DNA of 64,000 nucleotides from Rhodeus uyekii (lineage: Eukaryota; Chordata; Actinopteri; Cypriniformes; Acheilognathidae), in contig JAWRVZ010000096.1 in the NCBI GenBank assembly GCA_037043235.1, positions 682,001 through 746,000 of the forward strand, given 5' to 3'. A program made the translations under genes and the position numbers. A model generated the notes under the pieces. It saw only the letters and a list, made by a program, of their open reading frames with translations, made no database searches and was not told the origin of the DNA. This document shows positions 15,455-26,280 of the stretch, one piece after another (position 1 is the stretch's first letter; the number at the start of each line of letters is the position of its first letter).

Positions 15455-16070
15455 AACATATAATAAAATAATTTCATGTTACAAAAAATAAATAAATATT
15501 TAGAGGAAAACCATTTAAATGTTTTAAGTCGTTAAATTATCTAAAAATCAATCAGATTATTTAACTTTTGGTTGAAGTAATTATTCATTGATTAATTACT
15601 TCATCTTGAAGGCTTGATTCTGATCACTAAAAGCTTTTGCGTGAACAACCTTTCATAGCTTTTTGCATTTGTAATTCTTCAACGCTTCTTAATGACATAT
15701 TTAAGAGTCATGTGCATTTACTCCACGCATCTTTGACTGCAATGTATGCATCACAGCAGAACACGAATACACTTTCAACAAGATCAGAATGAAACAGCAT
15801 CAGGCTCAAATGCATTCAATGCATCAATGCATTCAATCGTCATTCTCGCTCTTCAGGTCACGCATACTGAAGCACAGAAAGCTTGAGATGCGCACAGAGG
15901 AAGTTAAGACACCATCGGTGCATCTGCACCACTCCTTCAGCTCGGAGCCCAAAACACAACACGCACAATGACATCACACGCTTCCCAACGGAGTCTGAGG
16001 CGCTACTCACATCTTTCCTGGGGATTTTGGGAGTGGTGTTCTTATATTTGGAAGTCTTGAAGCGATTCAT
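3646..16070 (-). CDS. coro7: Coronin-7, N-terminal part (6 coding exons, 3' end beyond window)
   Basis: Coronin 7 is a tandem-coronin WD40 protein of the Golgi and endosomal trafficking system. Minus-strand coding exons, all with GT-AG borders: 16011-16070 (start codon 16070-16068, opening MNRFKTSKYKNT), 8955-9051, 8753-8833 (the acceptor could be 3 bp further in), 8524-8594, 5897-6080 and 3646-3722. They join in frame to 190 codons. Recognisable family segments are NHIKSSCSLVAFNT, DLVTDLDFSPFDDYLLATCS, VKLWRVCD, VQVWDVT and LAWKEDGSLLASSCK, covering the first beta-propeller blades. The remaining roughly three quarters of the protein would lie left of position 1. Intron 1 is nearly 7 kb and packed with DNA transposons. 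The gene is head to head with dnaja3, an arrangement also known in mammals, which supports orthology. Confidence 0.93.
3720..4230. repeat. CA/GA-rich low-complexity tract
   Basis: Irregular cacacag, cagtcgcac and cacacacag repeats over about 500 bp in a coro7 intron, starting right at the acceptor of exon 6. The Thr/His/Gln-rich and Val/Cys-rich frames on its two strands reflect the repeat rather than a gene. Confidence 0.8.
4231..5896. other. coro7 intronic DNA, nothing coding seen
   Basis: Mostly AT-rich sequence with a run of about 24 A at 5518-5541. No conserved exon or clear transposon end was recognised. Confidence 0.5.
6081..6995. other. coro7 intronic DNA, nothing coding seen
   Basis: The part of the intron between coro7 coding exon 5 and the hAT element at 6996. 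Mixed sequence to about 6650, then strongly AT-rich. Short frames have no splice context. Confidence 0.5.
7198..7275 (+). pseudogene. Decayed tRNA-Ser-like sequence inside the hAT element
   Basis: The segment has an A-box-like gtggctgagaggttaaggcg, a long variable arm beginning ccattggggtttct as in class II serine tRNAs, and a B-box-like ggtttgaatcc. The acceptor stem has mismatches and the anticodon position reads ACA instead of a serine anticodon, so it is probably not functional. It may be a tRNA pseudogene or a SINE head captured by the transposon. Confidence 0.55.
7299..7421. mobile_element. 3' fragment of the 11357-11987 repeat family
   Basis: About 120 bp from 'tgtttttggagggcttgg' to 'ctcgaggtaccactg' closely match the right end of the element at 11357-11987. 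The left part is missing. The fragment lies within the hAT element, so the hAT copy is composite or was a target of later insertion. Confidence 0.75.
8002..8291. mobile_element. TA-flanked MITE (290 bp)
   Basis: The ends cagtggagttcactcgacct and ataaccggattccactg form an imperfect terminal inverted repeat flanked by TA. The same family occurs in a longer form at 53286-54085, which shares 'ggttaactcgccaaccc' and 'taaccggattccactg'. It lies in a coro7 intron, about 230 bp beyond exon 4. Confidence 0.75.
9583..10192. mobile_element. Probable hAT-like MITE (cagggtt...aaccctg)
   Basis: The ends are cagggttgctgcac and ctacaggaaccctg, with interior 'aaatttaagacc' and 'ggccttaaatcttaaa' motifs of a common teleost non-autonomous hAT type. 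The ends resemble those of the insertion at 26898-29036. I could not confirm a target duplication. Confidence 0.5.
10374..10515 (-). repeat. tRNA-derived SINE, minus orientation
   Basis: Read on the minus strand, the head contains 'gtagagcgtggcacttgc' and 'gggtttgattcccaggga', matching tRNA-type A/B boxes. The tail contains 'aaagcgtctgccaagtgca', a SINE tail frequent in cypriniform genomes. The same tail recurs in plus orientation at 34935-35005. The copy is short and has mutations in the head. Confidence 0.65.
11357..11987. mobile_element. TA-flanked pogo/Tigger-like MITE (631 bp)
   Basis: The left end cagtagtacatcaagatacg and right end tatctcgaggtaccactg form imperfect terminal inverted repeats flanked by TA. 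Repeated 'agttacgaaag' and 'tacgaaaaactcattatacg' words fill the subterminal parts. No intact transposase was found. It lies in coro7 intron 1. Confidence 0.7.
11990..14084. other. coro7 intron 1 DNA, nothing coding recognised
   Basis: Unique-looking sequence with several 60-115-codon frames (for example near 12500-12900), none with a family match I recognise or a consistent splice context. Treated as intronic. Confidence 0.4.
14089..14633. mobile_element. piggyBac-like MITE with TTAA target duplication (545 bp)
   Basis: The ends are a perfect 16-bp inverted repeat (gggccagtcacacagc / gctgtgtgactggccc) directly flanked by TTAA on both sides (14085-14088 and 14634-14637). A TTAA target is typical of piggyBac and also of Kolobok elements. 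The interior is CpG-containing and has no transposase frame. Confidence 0.82.
14640..15338. other. coro7 intron 1 DNA, nothing coding seen
   Basis: Between the TTAA-flanked element and the dinucleotide tract. It includes the sequence 'agtgacatcgccatctactggcctgg', a dispersed-repeat-like word that has a related, inverted form near 20100 in a dnaja3 intron. No exon recognised. Confidence 0.4.
15339..15450. repeat. Compound alternating purine-pyrimidine tract (AT)n(GC)n(GT)n(AT)n
   Basis: Almost 110 bp alternate purine and pyrimidine: AT (with one interruption), then GC at about 15380-15396, GT to about 15422, then AT again. Such tracts are prone to Z-DNA or cruciform structure. It lies in coro7 intron 1, about 560 bp downstream of coding exon 1. 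Confidence 0.95.
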
Positions 16071-16315
16071 GGTGAGCAGCTGGTGTTGCGTTTGAACCTT
16101 CCGGGTGTCTCGGTGTTGTGATCCTCCTGCGCGTTTGAATGAGTGCGTTTGTGTGACGCAGCGACGGCGCGGCGCGATGCGCTCAAGCGCTGATTTACAA
16201 ATCATGATCCCGCACGAAGGGCTGGAAAGTAAATCATCCCCGGAGACTCATTGTGTCAGGTGTGCGAAATAAACACGCAGTCGCTTCCTCTAATGTGTCG
16301 CTGTATCTGAAACAG

Positions 16316-16476
<161 letters not shown>

Positions 16477-16930
16477 ATTTGGGACTGACAGTTATATTTT
16501 TTTCAAATAATAATTTTTCTAAAGCAATTTCAGTCCTTCATTACAATAATAGCATTTCTTGGTAAAAACAAATCTAATTAGTCTAAAATCGCAGAAGGCT
16601 GTAGTTTCTGAGCTATAGAAAATATACATTCTACAATTAAGAAATATGTTACACTGTACAGTACTTTTATTAGTCGATTCAGTCCGCAATTATTTTCTTG
16701 TGCTTTTAATTTTCAATTAATTAATCTAGTGTAGCCTATTTTTTATTATTTTGGCGTTGCGTCGTAAATTTACCAACGTAGATCGTTGCATTTAAATCTG
16801 CGATACTTTAAAGTAAATTCCTCCGTTTCATGCACAGCATCTTCTCGAGCCCGTCCACTCTATGCCAGTTCACTGACGTTCGTTCATAAAAAATGGCCAC
16901 GCTAACCAAGAATATCCCTCTTGACAGTAA

Positions 16931-16960
16931 CGCGCATGCGTGTGTCACTCGCACATGCGC
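16931..16960 (+). promoter_or_regulatory. Two NRF-1-like sites upstream of dnaja3
   Basis: cgcgcatgcg (16931-16940) and gcacatgcgc (16951-16960) resemble the NRF-1 palindrome and lie 30-60 bp upstream of the dnaja3 start codon. NRF-1 commonly drives nuclear genes for mitochondrial proteins, which fits DNAJA3. The sequence around the start codon, aaagatggcgac, resembles a YY1 site. Confidence 0.55.
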
Positions 16961-16989
16961 AGTTGTTCTCGTGTCAGTGAGTGGCAAAG

Positions 16990-17302
16990 ATGGCGACTTA
17001 CGCGGCTCGTAGTTCGGCACGCTGGATCACAGTGGCCGTGTCCTCCAGCCACAGACGGGCCTGCCCTTCCTTCATCCCCTGCGCGGATGGGGCCTACAGG
17101 ACCCTCTCGACGCTGTCATGCCGGCAGATCTGGAGTGCGCGCGTCGGAGTTGCTGCAGGAGCCGGGAGCGCGCTGACATTGAGAGGCATCACAGGTGAGA
17201 GTGTGAGAGAGAGAGGTAGAGTGAGACAGAGTGAGAGAGGCCTGGGCGTCCAACAAACTGCTAACTCTGATCTGATCGGTGTAGATTCAGCTTTAGATGT
17301 TA

Positions 17303-17336
<34 letters not shown>

Positions 17337-20300
17337 TGATTATGCATAACCATGTACGTCAAACGTGCAGGTCAGAAATCAAACATCATGGAGCTCTGAT
17401 CAATACATGCTCATGTAATCACTTTGATCAAGAACTTCCTAATCGATGCTGTGTGAATAAGAGTTTGTATCTGATGAGGAATCACAGACCTGGTTTGCCT
17501 CAGTTTCCAGAAACTTCTCTGACCTTGTTGCAGTGACTGTCAGCTGGACAAATATGATTCTAAATGTGTTAATAATCATAATAATATTATTAGGAAACAA
17601 CAGCATTTTCAAAATTCCGTTGCGAGATCTCTTGTTTGTTTCCATTTTGTTCCTAGAAAAGGCCTGAGCTGTTGTTTACCGTAGTAAACATGATAATAAC
17701 CCATAAAGTATTGCCGTTGTCATAAACACTGGACAAAACCATGTTTAGATCCATGAAACTAGTTTCACTGATCAAGAACATCCCATGATAATGTTTGCAA
17801 AGTGCCATGATTTTATGATCGTCTGACAACATTTATTGTTTGTATGATGTTTATATATTCAGGTTAAAACAGTGATAAATATTTGTAATGGTTTGTGCCA
17901 TTTATATGCTGAAATAATTATATTGTACTGTATTATTAAACAAATTATATTTTGCATATGTTTTCTGGAATTTCCTTAATATTTTGTATTTGCAAGATAA
18001 TAACACTGGCATTTTAATATTTATTAAAACTGTGGATTGTTTTCAAAGTAAATTAAATATGGACACAGTTCAACAGTTATTCTAAAAATAATAATAATAA
18101 AGACCGAATTTTTATACTTGAATAGCATTGTTCATTATATTTCATTGTTTACTGGGTTATGATTAACTTTTTTTTTTATGTGTAAGCACAAATATAAATT
18201 CTGCATGAGTGCAGGTTTTTGTAAGTGTAAGTGTTGCATTGATGCTGCTTTTCTTCATGTTGCTGTAGCAAAACCATAGTAAATATGCCTTCAGTATAGA
18301 ACGGGGCTAGTTGTCACAACTATTCATACTATATTAGCACACTATTGTACTAATATAGCAGTGGTAAACGTAGATGAAATATTCACTGGGGTAAAATGTG
18401 AGACAACTAGCCCCGGTGTAATTTCTGGCTTTTAACCATGATTCTGCCTTCTGTTCATAATTCGAATAATAAGTAATCCTAATATTGTGCGTCACAGCCG
18501 TGGGCCCTTCTTCTCATCACCTCATGTGCAAGATGTTGTTCCACACCAGCTCTCCTGCAAGAAAGCAGGACTTCTACCAGATCTTAGGAGTTCCACGGAC
18601 TGCGACGCAGAAGGAGATCAAGAAAGCTTATTACCAGGTAGGCATGTGACGGCATCACGTTTTCATGTAGCGATACGGAAGTAACCATTCAAATGCAGTT
18701 CATAAAGTAAACAAGTGTTTCAAACAGGTTAAAGTGCAAAGGAATGAAAAAGAACAATTGCTAACACTTTAGCATAAGAAGTCTTTGTGGTCTAGCGATG
18801 GTAACATTAGATTAAATATTCACTAGTATCGTGTGACAACTAGCCCCAGTATAATTTCTGGCTTTTGACTGTGATTCTTTCCGCATTCAGATGGCAAAGA
18901 AGTATCATCCAGACACTAACAAAGACGACCCTCAAGCTAAGGAGAAGTTTGCACAGCTGGCTGAAGCCTACGAGGTTTGCAGCGTCTCTCTATGAAAGAT
19001 TGTTCTGATTAGGAGTGATGAGTGTCCGTTGGGCTGATGCTTTGTCCTCAGGTGCTCAGTGACGAGGGGAAGAGGAAACAGTATGACGCGTACGGTTCCG
19101 CCGGGTTTGATGCGGGTCAGGACGGTGCGGGTCGTCAGCAGTACTGGGGAGGAGGGGCCAGCATCGACCCCGAGGAGCTTTTCCGCAAGATCTTTGGCGA
19201 GTTTTCTGGAGCTCGAGGCTTCGGGGATTTCAATGCCATCTTCGATCAGCCACAAGAGGTCAGAGATGGTCTCTTCTGTAGATGTATAAAGTAGGGATGG
19301 GCATTTTTCAAAAATATTATATTAAAATAAATGTTTAAATGAAGTTTAACTAAGAAAACGTTTTTTTATCATTACATTACTACCACCATTCCTAAACAGC
19401 AAATATACACAACAAGCTTATATTTACATCTTGAGATTTTCTTTTAGTTAAAGACATTAAACAGCTTTTAATCTGAAGCATGTTGATGCTCTCATATGTC
19501 CATAAACGCTCTGTTCTGTTTGTTAACAGTATGTCATGGAGCTCACGTTCGCTCAGGCCGCCAAAGGAGTGAATAAGGACATCACCGTCAGCGTCGAGGG
19601 CACATGCCAGCGCTGTGGCGGCCGAGGCCATGAGCCCGGATCTAAAGTCCAGCACTGCGGGAACTGCAACGGGACTGGCATGGTAAGTGACGCCCTCGAG
19701 CACGTCAGGTCAGTTAGACGTGTCTGGTCATTCCACGTGTATTGTAGGAGACGGTGAACACGGGGCCTTTCGTGATGAGGTCCACCTGCCGTCGCTGTGG
19801 CGGGAGGGGCTCGGTCATCACTTCGCCCTGTACGGCGTGTCGAGGAACGGGACAGACCAAACAGAGGAGAACCGTCACGGTGCCTGTTCCTGCTGGTGAG
19901 TTAGCCGCTCATCTTTAGGGAAGTGAGAAATATTCAAGTGTAAATATTCTAACAAAAAGCCCCTTTTCTCAGTCATTTTTAAAGAATTTGAAAACTACTT
20001 TCCATTATCAAAACTAGTATTATCTGTGTACTGTCTTTGAAATCTTTGAACGATACAGAGGTCTTCAATGTTTTTGTTTTCCGGTATTATTCATGCCAGG
20101 CCAGTAGATGGCGATGTCACTTTGTAAAGAAACTACACTTCCCGGTTTCATGGTGTGAGTTTTAAGGTTTCGTTTACTGTTTTTCAGGAATTGAAGATGG
20201 GCAGACGGTCCGAATGCCTGTGGGGAAGAAAGAGATCTTCATTACGTTCAGAGTGAGTGTATCGCTGCGTTAAGCAATTTAGGAAATCTATACGAATGAG

Positions 20301-23159
20301 TACCGTGAACTAGCCACCGGGGCATAGAAGTTATACAATTAAAAATCTCCTACAATAACTTGCATATCATCGAGGCTGAGAAAAGAGCCTGGCAAAGGCC
20401 GTTAATATTAGCTTTCTGTATGTTCGTGGAGTAAGTATATGCAAATTGTGTGTTTACACAACGTTTTAAAAATGGCGGTTGCCGGTGTTTTGTTATGGCG
20501 TGGCTTTCAGCCAGTCAACATGCTCGTACGTTACTGGCCACTGGTAATTCTCATTGTTCTGTAATAGACCCTACTCTGAAGTAAGAGCTAATTTAGTTGT
20601 CGTTATCCCAAAAGGCATTCCTGTATCTAAAATCGTTCCCAGTTCCTATCACAGGCAACACAGTGAACACGGCAAAAAGCGAGTACTTCCACCAGTAGTT
20701 ATAGGAACTATGAAAACTCTCACTTGAAGTCAGTTTAAGTTGTGGGTTTTGGATCATTTGCTTTTTTTGGGCTGTGTGGACCTTTTGGAAAAGAAACAAA
20801 AAGCGATATGGAAGGTCAAGACGTGCCTGGAACTAATTGCACACCGTAGCTCGTTTAACCAATCAGAATCAAGCATTGCACAGCCCTGGTTTATATGAGT
20901 TCATATAAAATACAGTTTTGCCCAAAAAATTGAGTCTACGTTGACAATCTAAAAATGTTTATTGGCGTTTTAAATTTGTAGAATTTATTTTTTAAGAAAA
21001 TGTTACTAACAAAATAATCAGAGCTGCTGTAATTTAAGCAAATTGAAACTAACCAAATTCTAATTTGGCAAATCTTACAAATTCTAAGTTTCAATTACAC
21101 TTTCATAATTGTTTTGCTAATGCAATTTATTTTAACAATTAATGCAATTAAAACATTTCATCCTAGTATATTTTAATGTATTTAATTCTCATTATTAGCT
21201 TATTAATATTATTAATACACTTTGATCGTTTTTATTTAGGTTTTTTGCTGATAACTGGTGTTGTAAATGTACTTTTTGGCCGCTACAAAATCTATCCAAA
21301 CATTTATCATTCACAGTAGAAAAGTGTTGAATGCTTCTGAGATGAAAGTGTTCGCTGTTGGATCAGTTTAAGCTTTTATTTACTGACTCGACTGATGATG
21401 TTATGAAAATGACACTAATATTTGTTAGCAATGTGACTATTAATCATGTCTAAATCGCATTTACCCATCCGAGTGATCTGAAGACTGAAGTCTCCGTTTC
21501 CACTGAAACACTGAGGTCATGTGTAATCCAGATCCAGCTAATTATCCGTGTGGATGTCCTCAGGTCCAGAAGAGTCCGATCTTCAGGAGAGACGGCGCTG
21601 ACATCCACTCTGACGTCATGATCTCCGTGGCTCAGGCCATATTGGGCGGCACGGTCCGAGCGCAGGGACTGTACGAGACCGTCAATCTCTCGGTGGGACA
21701 CCCTGATGTGAACATGACCACAATATTCCTGTGCATGTGCAAACAGCCGTTCAATCCCTGAGTGTTGTTCTAGATCCCAGCTGGAGTCCAGACCGACCAG
21801 AGGATCCGGCTCTCTGGAAAAGGGATTCCGCGGGTCAGCGGCTACGGTTGCGGCGACCACTACGTCCACGTCAAGATCAAGATCCCTAAGTAAGACTTCA
21901 CGCCTATGGCGAAAGACTGTGTTTTATCACTGCTGAACTTGACAGATGCATCCATCTGTCTTCTGTGCAGGATGTTGACAGACCGACAGCGAACCCTTAT
22001 GATGAGCTACGCGGAGGACGAGGCCGATGTTGAGGGAACCGTCAACGGTGTGACCAGCACCACTGCAGGTACTGTTAGTCCAGTCACGGCTACTGGGGAA
22101 TCCTGTTAAAACCAGCACCTGTCTCTGTCCAGGAGGGGGCAGTGATCAGACGGCTGTCTCCAAAAGTACTGTCTAAGAGTAAATATTCTCAAAAATCGTC
22201 CGTGTGCCTTATCTGTGGACTGAGTTCCAAAATTGTTGACTGAAATTGTTGTTGTGTGACTTTGGTAAGCGTTCCACTTGATTGACTGTCGGACCATTTC
22301 CTGCTGACACAGGGATGTAATGCGTACGTTGTACTGAAATCTGACTCTCCGTCGAATGCATTCATTAGTACAGGCTTCCTTGAGCATATTCCCTTATCAA
22401 TCAATTTCTTTTATACACAGTAAACACCCAGAACATGAACAGAAGTTTTGAGTACACTTAAATTAATACATAGAAAATGAAATGTGTATAAAGGTGTCAT
22501 CCAACGGGAACAAGTGCGATGCAGAAGCAGAACGAGGTTACGAATATGCTCAAGGAAGCTTGTATTAATGAATGCACATGAGGGGGGAGTCAGTTGGTCA
22601 GAGGAGTCAGATTTCGGTTCAACACCTGCATCTTTGATTGTGAAATTGCCCAGCTGTTCAATTCAGACACAGAAGATGATGACTTTGATGGATTGATTAA
22701 AACATAATGTGAGTGTATTGTTATATAGTAGAATAAAGTTCAACAAAACTCGCTGTTTTGCTTCCGTTACCTTTTTTTTGTAGATTGTATGTTTTAGCAT
22801 GCGCCTTATAATGCGGTGCGCCTTATGTGTGGATTAAGTGCGGGAGAAGACCCGCAATTGAGGCTGCGCCTTATGGTGTGGAAAATACGGTACTTTTTAA
22901 ATGACAATCGCAAGCGAGATTGTTCAAACGCCTCCACAGGAACAGCGTCACAGCCATTTGCAGCAGCTCACGGACCGGGGGTTCGCGGTACTGGTACCGG
23001 GCCGCGGACCGGGGGTTGGGGACCACTGTCTTACAGGACGATTATCATGTTTTGGGGTTCATGGCATTTAAAAGATCGAAAACCCCTGATCTTTTGCGTC
23101 TCATAGATTCAGTCTTCCATGTGTTTGTCTTTACAGGTAAAAGATCCACTGGACATTAA
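16990..23159 (+). CDS. dnaja3: DnaJ homolog subfamily A member 3, mitochondrial (Tid1), 455 aa
   Basis: Hsp40 co-chaperone of mitochondrial Hsp70. Coding exons with GT-AG borders: 16990-17194, 18498-18637, 18891-18974, 19052-19258, 19530-19682, 19748-19895, 20188-20252, 21564-21692, 21774-21889, 21971-22068 and 23137-23159. They total 1368 bp, in frame. Exon 1 gives an Arg/Ser/Ala-rich N-terminus typical of mitochondrial import. The J domain spans exons 2-4, with the HPD motif in KKYHPDTNKDD. A Gly-rich segment follows, then four CxxCxGxG-type zinc repeats (CQRCGGRG, CGNCNGTG, CRRCGGRG, CTACRGTG), then the C-terminal substrate domains. The last exon adds GKRSTGH and stop, like the human short isoform. 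I chose 16990 because it is the first ATG in a good context; an in-frame GTG upstream is not needed. A fish paralogue suffix (a or b) cannot be assigned. Confidence 0.96.
17304..17334. repeat. (TAA)n microsatellite
   Basis: About 10 taa/aat units in dnaja3 intron 1, followed by tgatgattatg. Confidence 0.95.
18302..18416. mobile_element. Short MITE with ggggctagttgtc ends
   Basis: The 13-bp ends ggggctagttgtc and gacaactagcccc are exact inverses about 115 bp apart in dnaja3 intron 1. A related right half occurs in intron 2 near 18800-18865 ('gtgacaactagccccagt'), so the family has at least two copies here. Confidence 0.6.
20253..21563 (+). other. dnaja3 intron 7, no gene seen
   Basis: AT-rich intron of 1.3 kb. 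The first 600 bp have the mixed composition of a decayed repeat (20460-20900), but I could not define ends. No coding exon recognised. Confidence 0.5.
22133..22176 (+). other. Possible alternative last exon of dnaja3 (long-isoform relic)
   Basis: After a 64-bp intron, the acceptor gtctctgtccag is followed by a frame that joins exon 10 and reads GGGSDQTAVSKSTV then stop. The position and Gly/Ser start match where the long DNAJA3 isoform continues in mammals, but the Lys/Asp/Glu-rich end of that isoform is absent. A pogo-like insertion begins just downstream. If used, it would give about 462 residues. Confidence 0.4.
22180..22895. mobile_element. pogo-like DNA transposon relic, partly folded back on itself
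   Basis: The right part has 'gcgccttataatgcggtgcg' and ends near 'ggaaaatacggta', typical of a widespread pogo-like family. One plus-strand frame includes LFNSDTEDDDFDGLIKT then stop (about 22637-22706), resembling the acidic end of pogo-like transposases. About 37 bp at 22340-22385 recur inverted at 22536-22575, so two transposase fragments are in opposite orientation. It lies in the last dnaja3 intron. Confidence 0.6.
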
Positions 23160-23660
23160 CAGACTTGGTCTTGCTGGTGGAGATTCAGATTCACTGCTAA
23201 ACCTGATGGATATACTGAGGGACGAGTCTTCTGGTTTTGGACACATGCAGGATTGAACCCTCCTCAGAAACTAATGATATGATCCATCATTGACTTCTAA
23301 AGAGAAGATCCCAGAGGAATATGATTTATGCACATGAACCTCTCTTACCTGTAACATTGTGATTTCAGTCTTTTTTGCACCAACATGAACAGTAGATCTT
23401 TTCTTTGCTCTGTCACTTTACGTTAAGGTTTTACGCAGTCGGTTCTTTCATTTCCTGATGAAGTGATTCACATGGATGAGAACGCTTTAGTTCAGTAACA
23501 TTTCAGATTAATCTAGTCCAATGTTCAGCGTCTGTGTGCTGTTTGTCACTGAATGTTACGTTCATCTGCTTCTTTTGCAGTGTACATAGACCTGTTACTA
23601 TGAAGATCATTTTAATCTGTTATTGTAGAGATAAATATGCAATAATGAATAAAAGATCTG
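23160..23660 (+). other. dnaja3 3' UTR
   Basis: Non-coding sequence after the dnaja3 stop codon, running to a polyadenylation signal AATAAA at 23648-23653. Gene-like base composition continues up to the signal and then falls away. Confidence 0.65.
23648..23653 (+). terminator. dnaja3 polyadenylation signal AATAAA
   Basis: Canonical AATAAA 489 bp after the stop codon, followed within about 35 bp by a T/G-rich stretch ('gactgtttttgtggttgtg'). Confidence 0.65.
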
Positions 23661-23699
23661 TCATGTATAAAAGACTGTTTTTGTGGTTGTGAAATGTAA

Positions 23700-24620
23700 C
23701 TTTCTGATGCACTAATTAAAAATGTTTTTACTTTTTTGGTTTGATAACTTGCTGTCATTTAGTAGAGGTTCGGTCACTAGATCAGTGCTGGAGTGAAGTA
23801 TTGCAGTGTTGCTAATGTAGTGTTTAAAGATCATACTTTTGATCAGTAAATGCCCAACATCACTTGCTCATATTTTGTCTTTGTTGTTTTTTGCCATAAC
23901 AAATGTGGACGCAGCCAGAGAAAAAGGCCAACGCAACTTCAGAACAACTGACAAAGCTACTAGTGTGTCATAAAACAGCAAGCTTCTTCATTTCAAAAGT
24001 GCAAAGATGAATGATGCCTCAATGCACTCTGTGAATTTATCATATTTAAAATATTTTTGTGCAGATGAAACCGTAGCCGTTCTCTCCTTTCTTCATCGCA
24101 CACAACCGCGGCTTCAAATCACTTACCATTGTATGCCGCTTCGGTCTTCACATCCAAACTTGTAATAAAATACAAAACTATCAAATGCTTCTGTAAGAGA
24201 AATGCAAAAGTGGCGCAGGCGAAAGCGGACTGTGTGCGTCTCTACTTGTGGATGTTCATAAACAGAGAGAGAGAGAGAATGAGTCTTTCAAGTTTCTCTG
24301 TGCACGTGAACAATGACTAACAATAAAAGTGGAGGCACTTTTAAAGCTACTGTGTGAATGAAAGGTTGTTTTTTAAAGAGGATATTCAGAATTTTAGCAA
24401 AAGAAAACTAATTTTCATCAAAAATCAGCTCCATAATTAAGCCTATCACTTGTCATGCTTTGTAAAAACAATGAAAAGTTTGAATTTGTGAAAGACATTT
24501 ACTCTCACAGACTTCCAGTGGGGATTAAAGACTTTATTTTTGCACCACAACCTCATAATTCATATTCAATAACAATCCAGTAATAACTGTAAGCTGGTCT
24601 TTATGGAATTAATAACTCAC
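23700..24620. other. Intergenic DNA, nothing recognised
   Basis: No exon, repeat end or RNA gene recognised. Short frames have no similarity I know. Confidence 0.45.
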
Positions 24621-24623
24621 ATA

Positions 24624-25378
24624 GGGGAGCGCGGGGCACAAAGTAACGCAGGGTAAATAGTAACAGACTTTTTAGATAGTACGTCATTTTTAATCCTGTG
24701 CAACTAACGGGCTTTTCATCACACTGTTTGCACACGTCTTCTGGCCATCTTCCAAGTTTGGATGAGAACCACAGGAGAAACTCTTTTGGCAGCATGTTAG
24801 TATTTTTTGTTATGGTAGTTGGTTTTCGGTTTTCAAAGAAAGGACTAACATATTTTCACACACTCTTATATTGTTATGATTACCATCTTCTTGGCTAAAA
24901 GATGGTACCATTTTGAAAGATGTGAAAAACACATAGTGACTGCTAACCGGTCCTGAGGTAAACACGACACAGCGGGGTTAGTTGTGACATGGTGTTATAC
25001 ATTGCATAGCCTACATCAATAATCAGATATTTTACATTATATTAACCTATTAAACATTTTCATGTCATTACATTGTTCAAAGCATAGAAAATTGAAAAAA
25101 TAAAAATATATATTTCATTTCATAAGTTATGCTTAAGATCATCAAGACTCAACCTTTTTTAAGAAATAAAAATACATGAACATCCATTGAATAACATGCG
25201 TTACAACTAACCCTCTGTCTGTTACAACGAGCCCCGCTCACGGGGTAAGAAGTAACATTTTACATTTATAGGAGAGGCTTGTATGTTGTTTGTATAAAAA
25301 TATGGTTTGTCCAACCCAATTACTTTGTTCATTATTTGGCCAAAACCGAAAAGTGTTACTTTGTGCCCCGCGCTCCCC
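24624..25378. mobile_element. TA-flanked element with perfect 24-bp terminal inverted repeats (755 bp)
   Basis: The first 24 bp (starting ggggagcgcggggcacaaag) and the last 24 bp are exact inverses, flanked by TA on both sides. The interior has 'gggtaaatagtaacagact', 'ggggttagttgtgac' and 'cacggggtaagaagtaac', imperfect echoes of the end sequence. No transposase frame is present. A second, decayed copy lies at 27451-28432. Confidence 0.8.
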
Positions 25379-25379
25379 T

Positions 25380-26280
25380 ATGAACGAGAAGAGATGAATG
25401 TACAGAAGAGAGAAAGTACTGCAGTTTAAAACAGCGTCTCGTGTGCAACTTCTCATAAAATATAAGTAATATGAATTTGAGAACATTTCGGGTCACAACC
25501 TACATATACAGTCGAGCGCCTGATTGTATTGCACTCTGCTGGTGAAAAAACAACCATCCATCCATCTTTTGTTTCTGTGTGTGGATTAAAAATGTGAATC
25601 TGCACATTTCTGGAACTCCAATTTATTGAATCTCAAAATAGTCCCTTGACTTTGTCGGTTCTCCCAGTTCATTATTTAACAAGATGCCACTAAAGGTTTC
25701 TGCTATATACCGTTACTTTATAAATGTTCATGTGATGCTGTTTCTTATTCCTCTCCAGGCTAATAAACAGCAGGTCAGCTCTTATAATTGATACACATTT
25801 AAACTAGAGGATAATACCTGCCACAAGATGTTGCCGTTTTTGGCACTGCTGATCCTTTGAATCTTTTCCCGAAATAATCCGCTCAAATTAAACGGCTCAT
25901 ACTTGTTTGTTACGGGTGAGTGTAATTTATGTTTTTTGTAACAAGTAATTTTTCATAAATTGAAAATCCCTAAAATTCTAAAACCACAAAAGACAAACGC
26001 AAACACAGTGACGTCACACCAGAGACGCGGGAAACATCGGACCACAATCTGTGAAGTGCGTTGCTTTGAAACAAAGTTTTAAACAATATAGTTATGATTA
26101 ATATGTTATATTAAGCCATTTTTAATACATTATCTCATTATGAAGCCGTGACAGTCTATTAAAGGGAAACTCACTGACTGGACAACATCATAATCTAATA
26201 ACAATTAATTTGTCAATTTGTATTAAAGGTATGAAGACAGACACAAGATTAGGGTATAAAAAAATATATTGAAATACAAT
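25380..26280. other. Intergenic DNA, nothing recognised
   Basis: AT-rich sequence without a supported exon or a definable element end. Confidence 0.4.

Noticed and set aside
22816..23106. 96-codon frame preceding the last dnaja3 exon
   Set aside because: Derived from the pogo-like repeat end and intron; the real exon starts at the acceptor before 23137.
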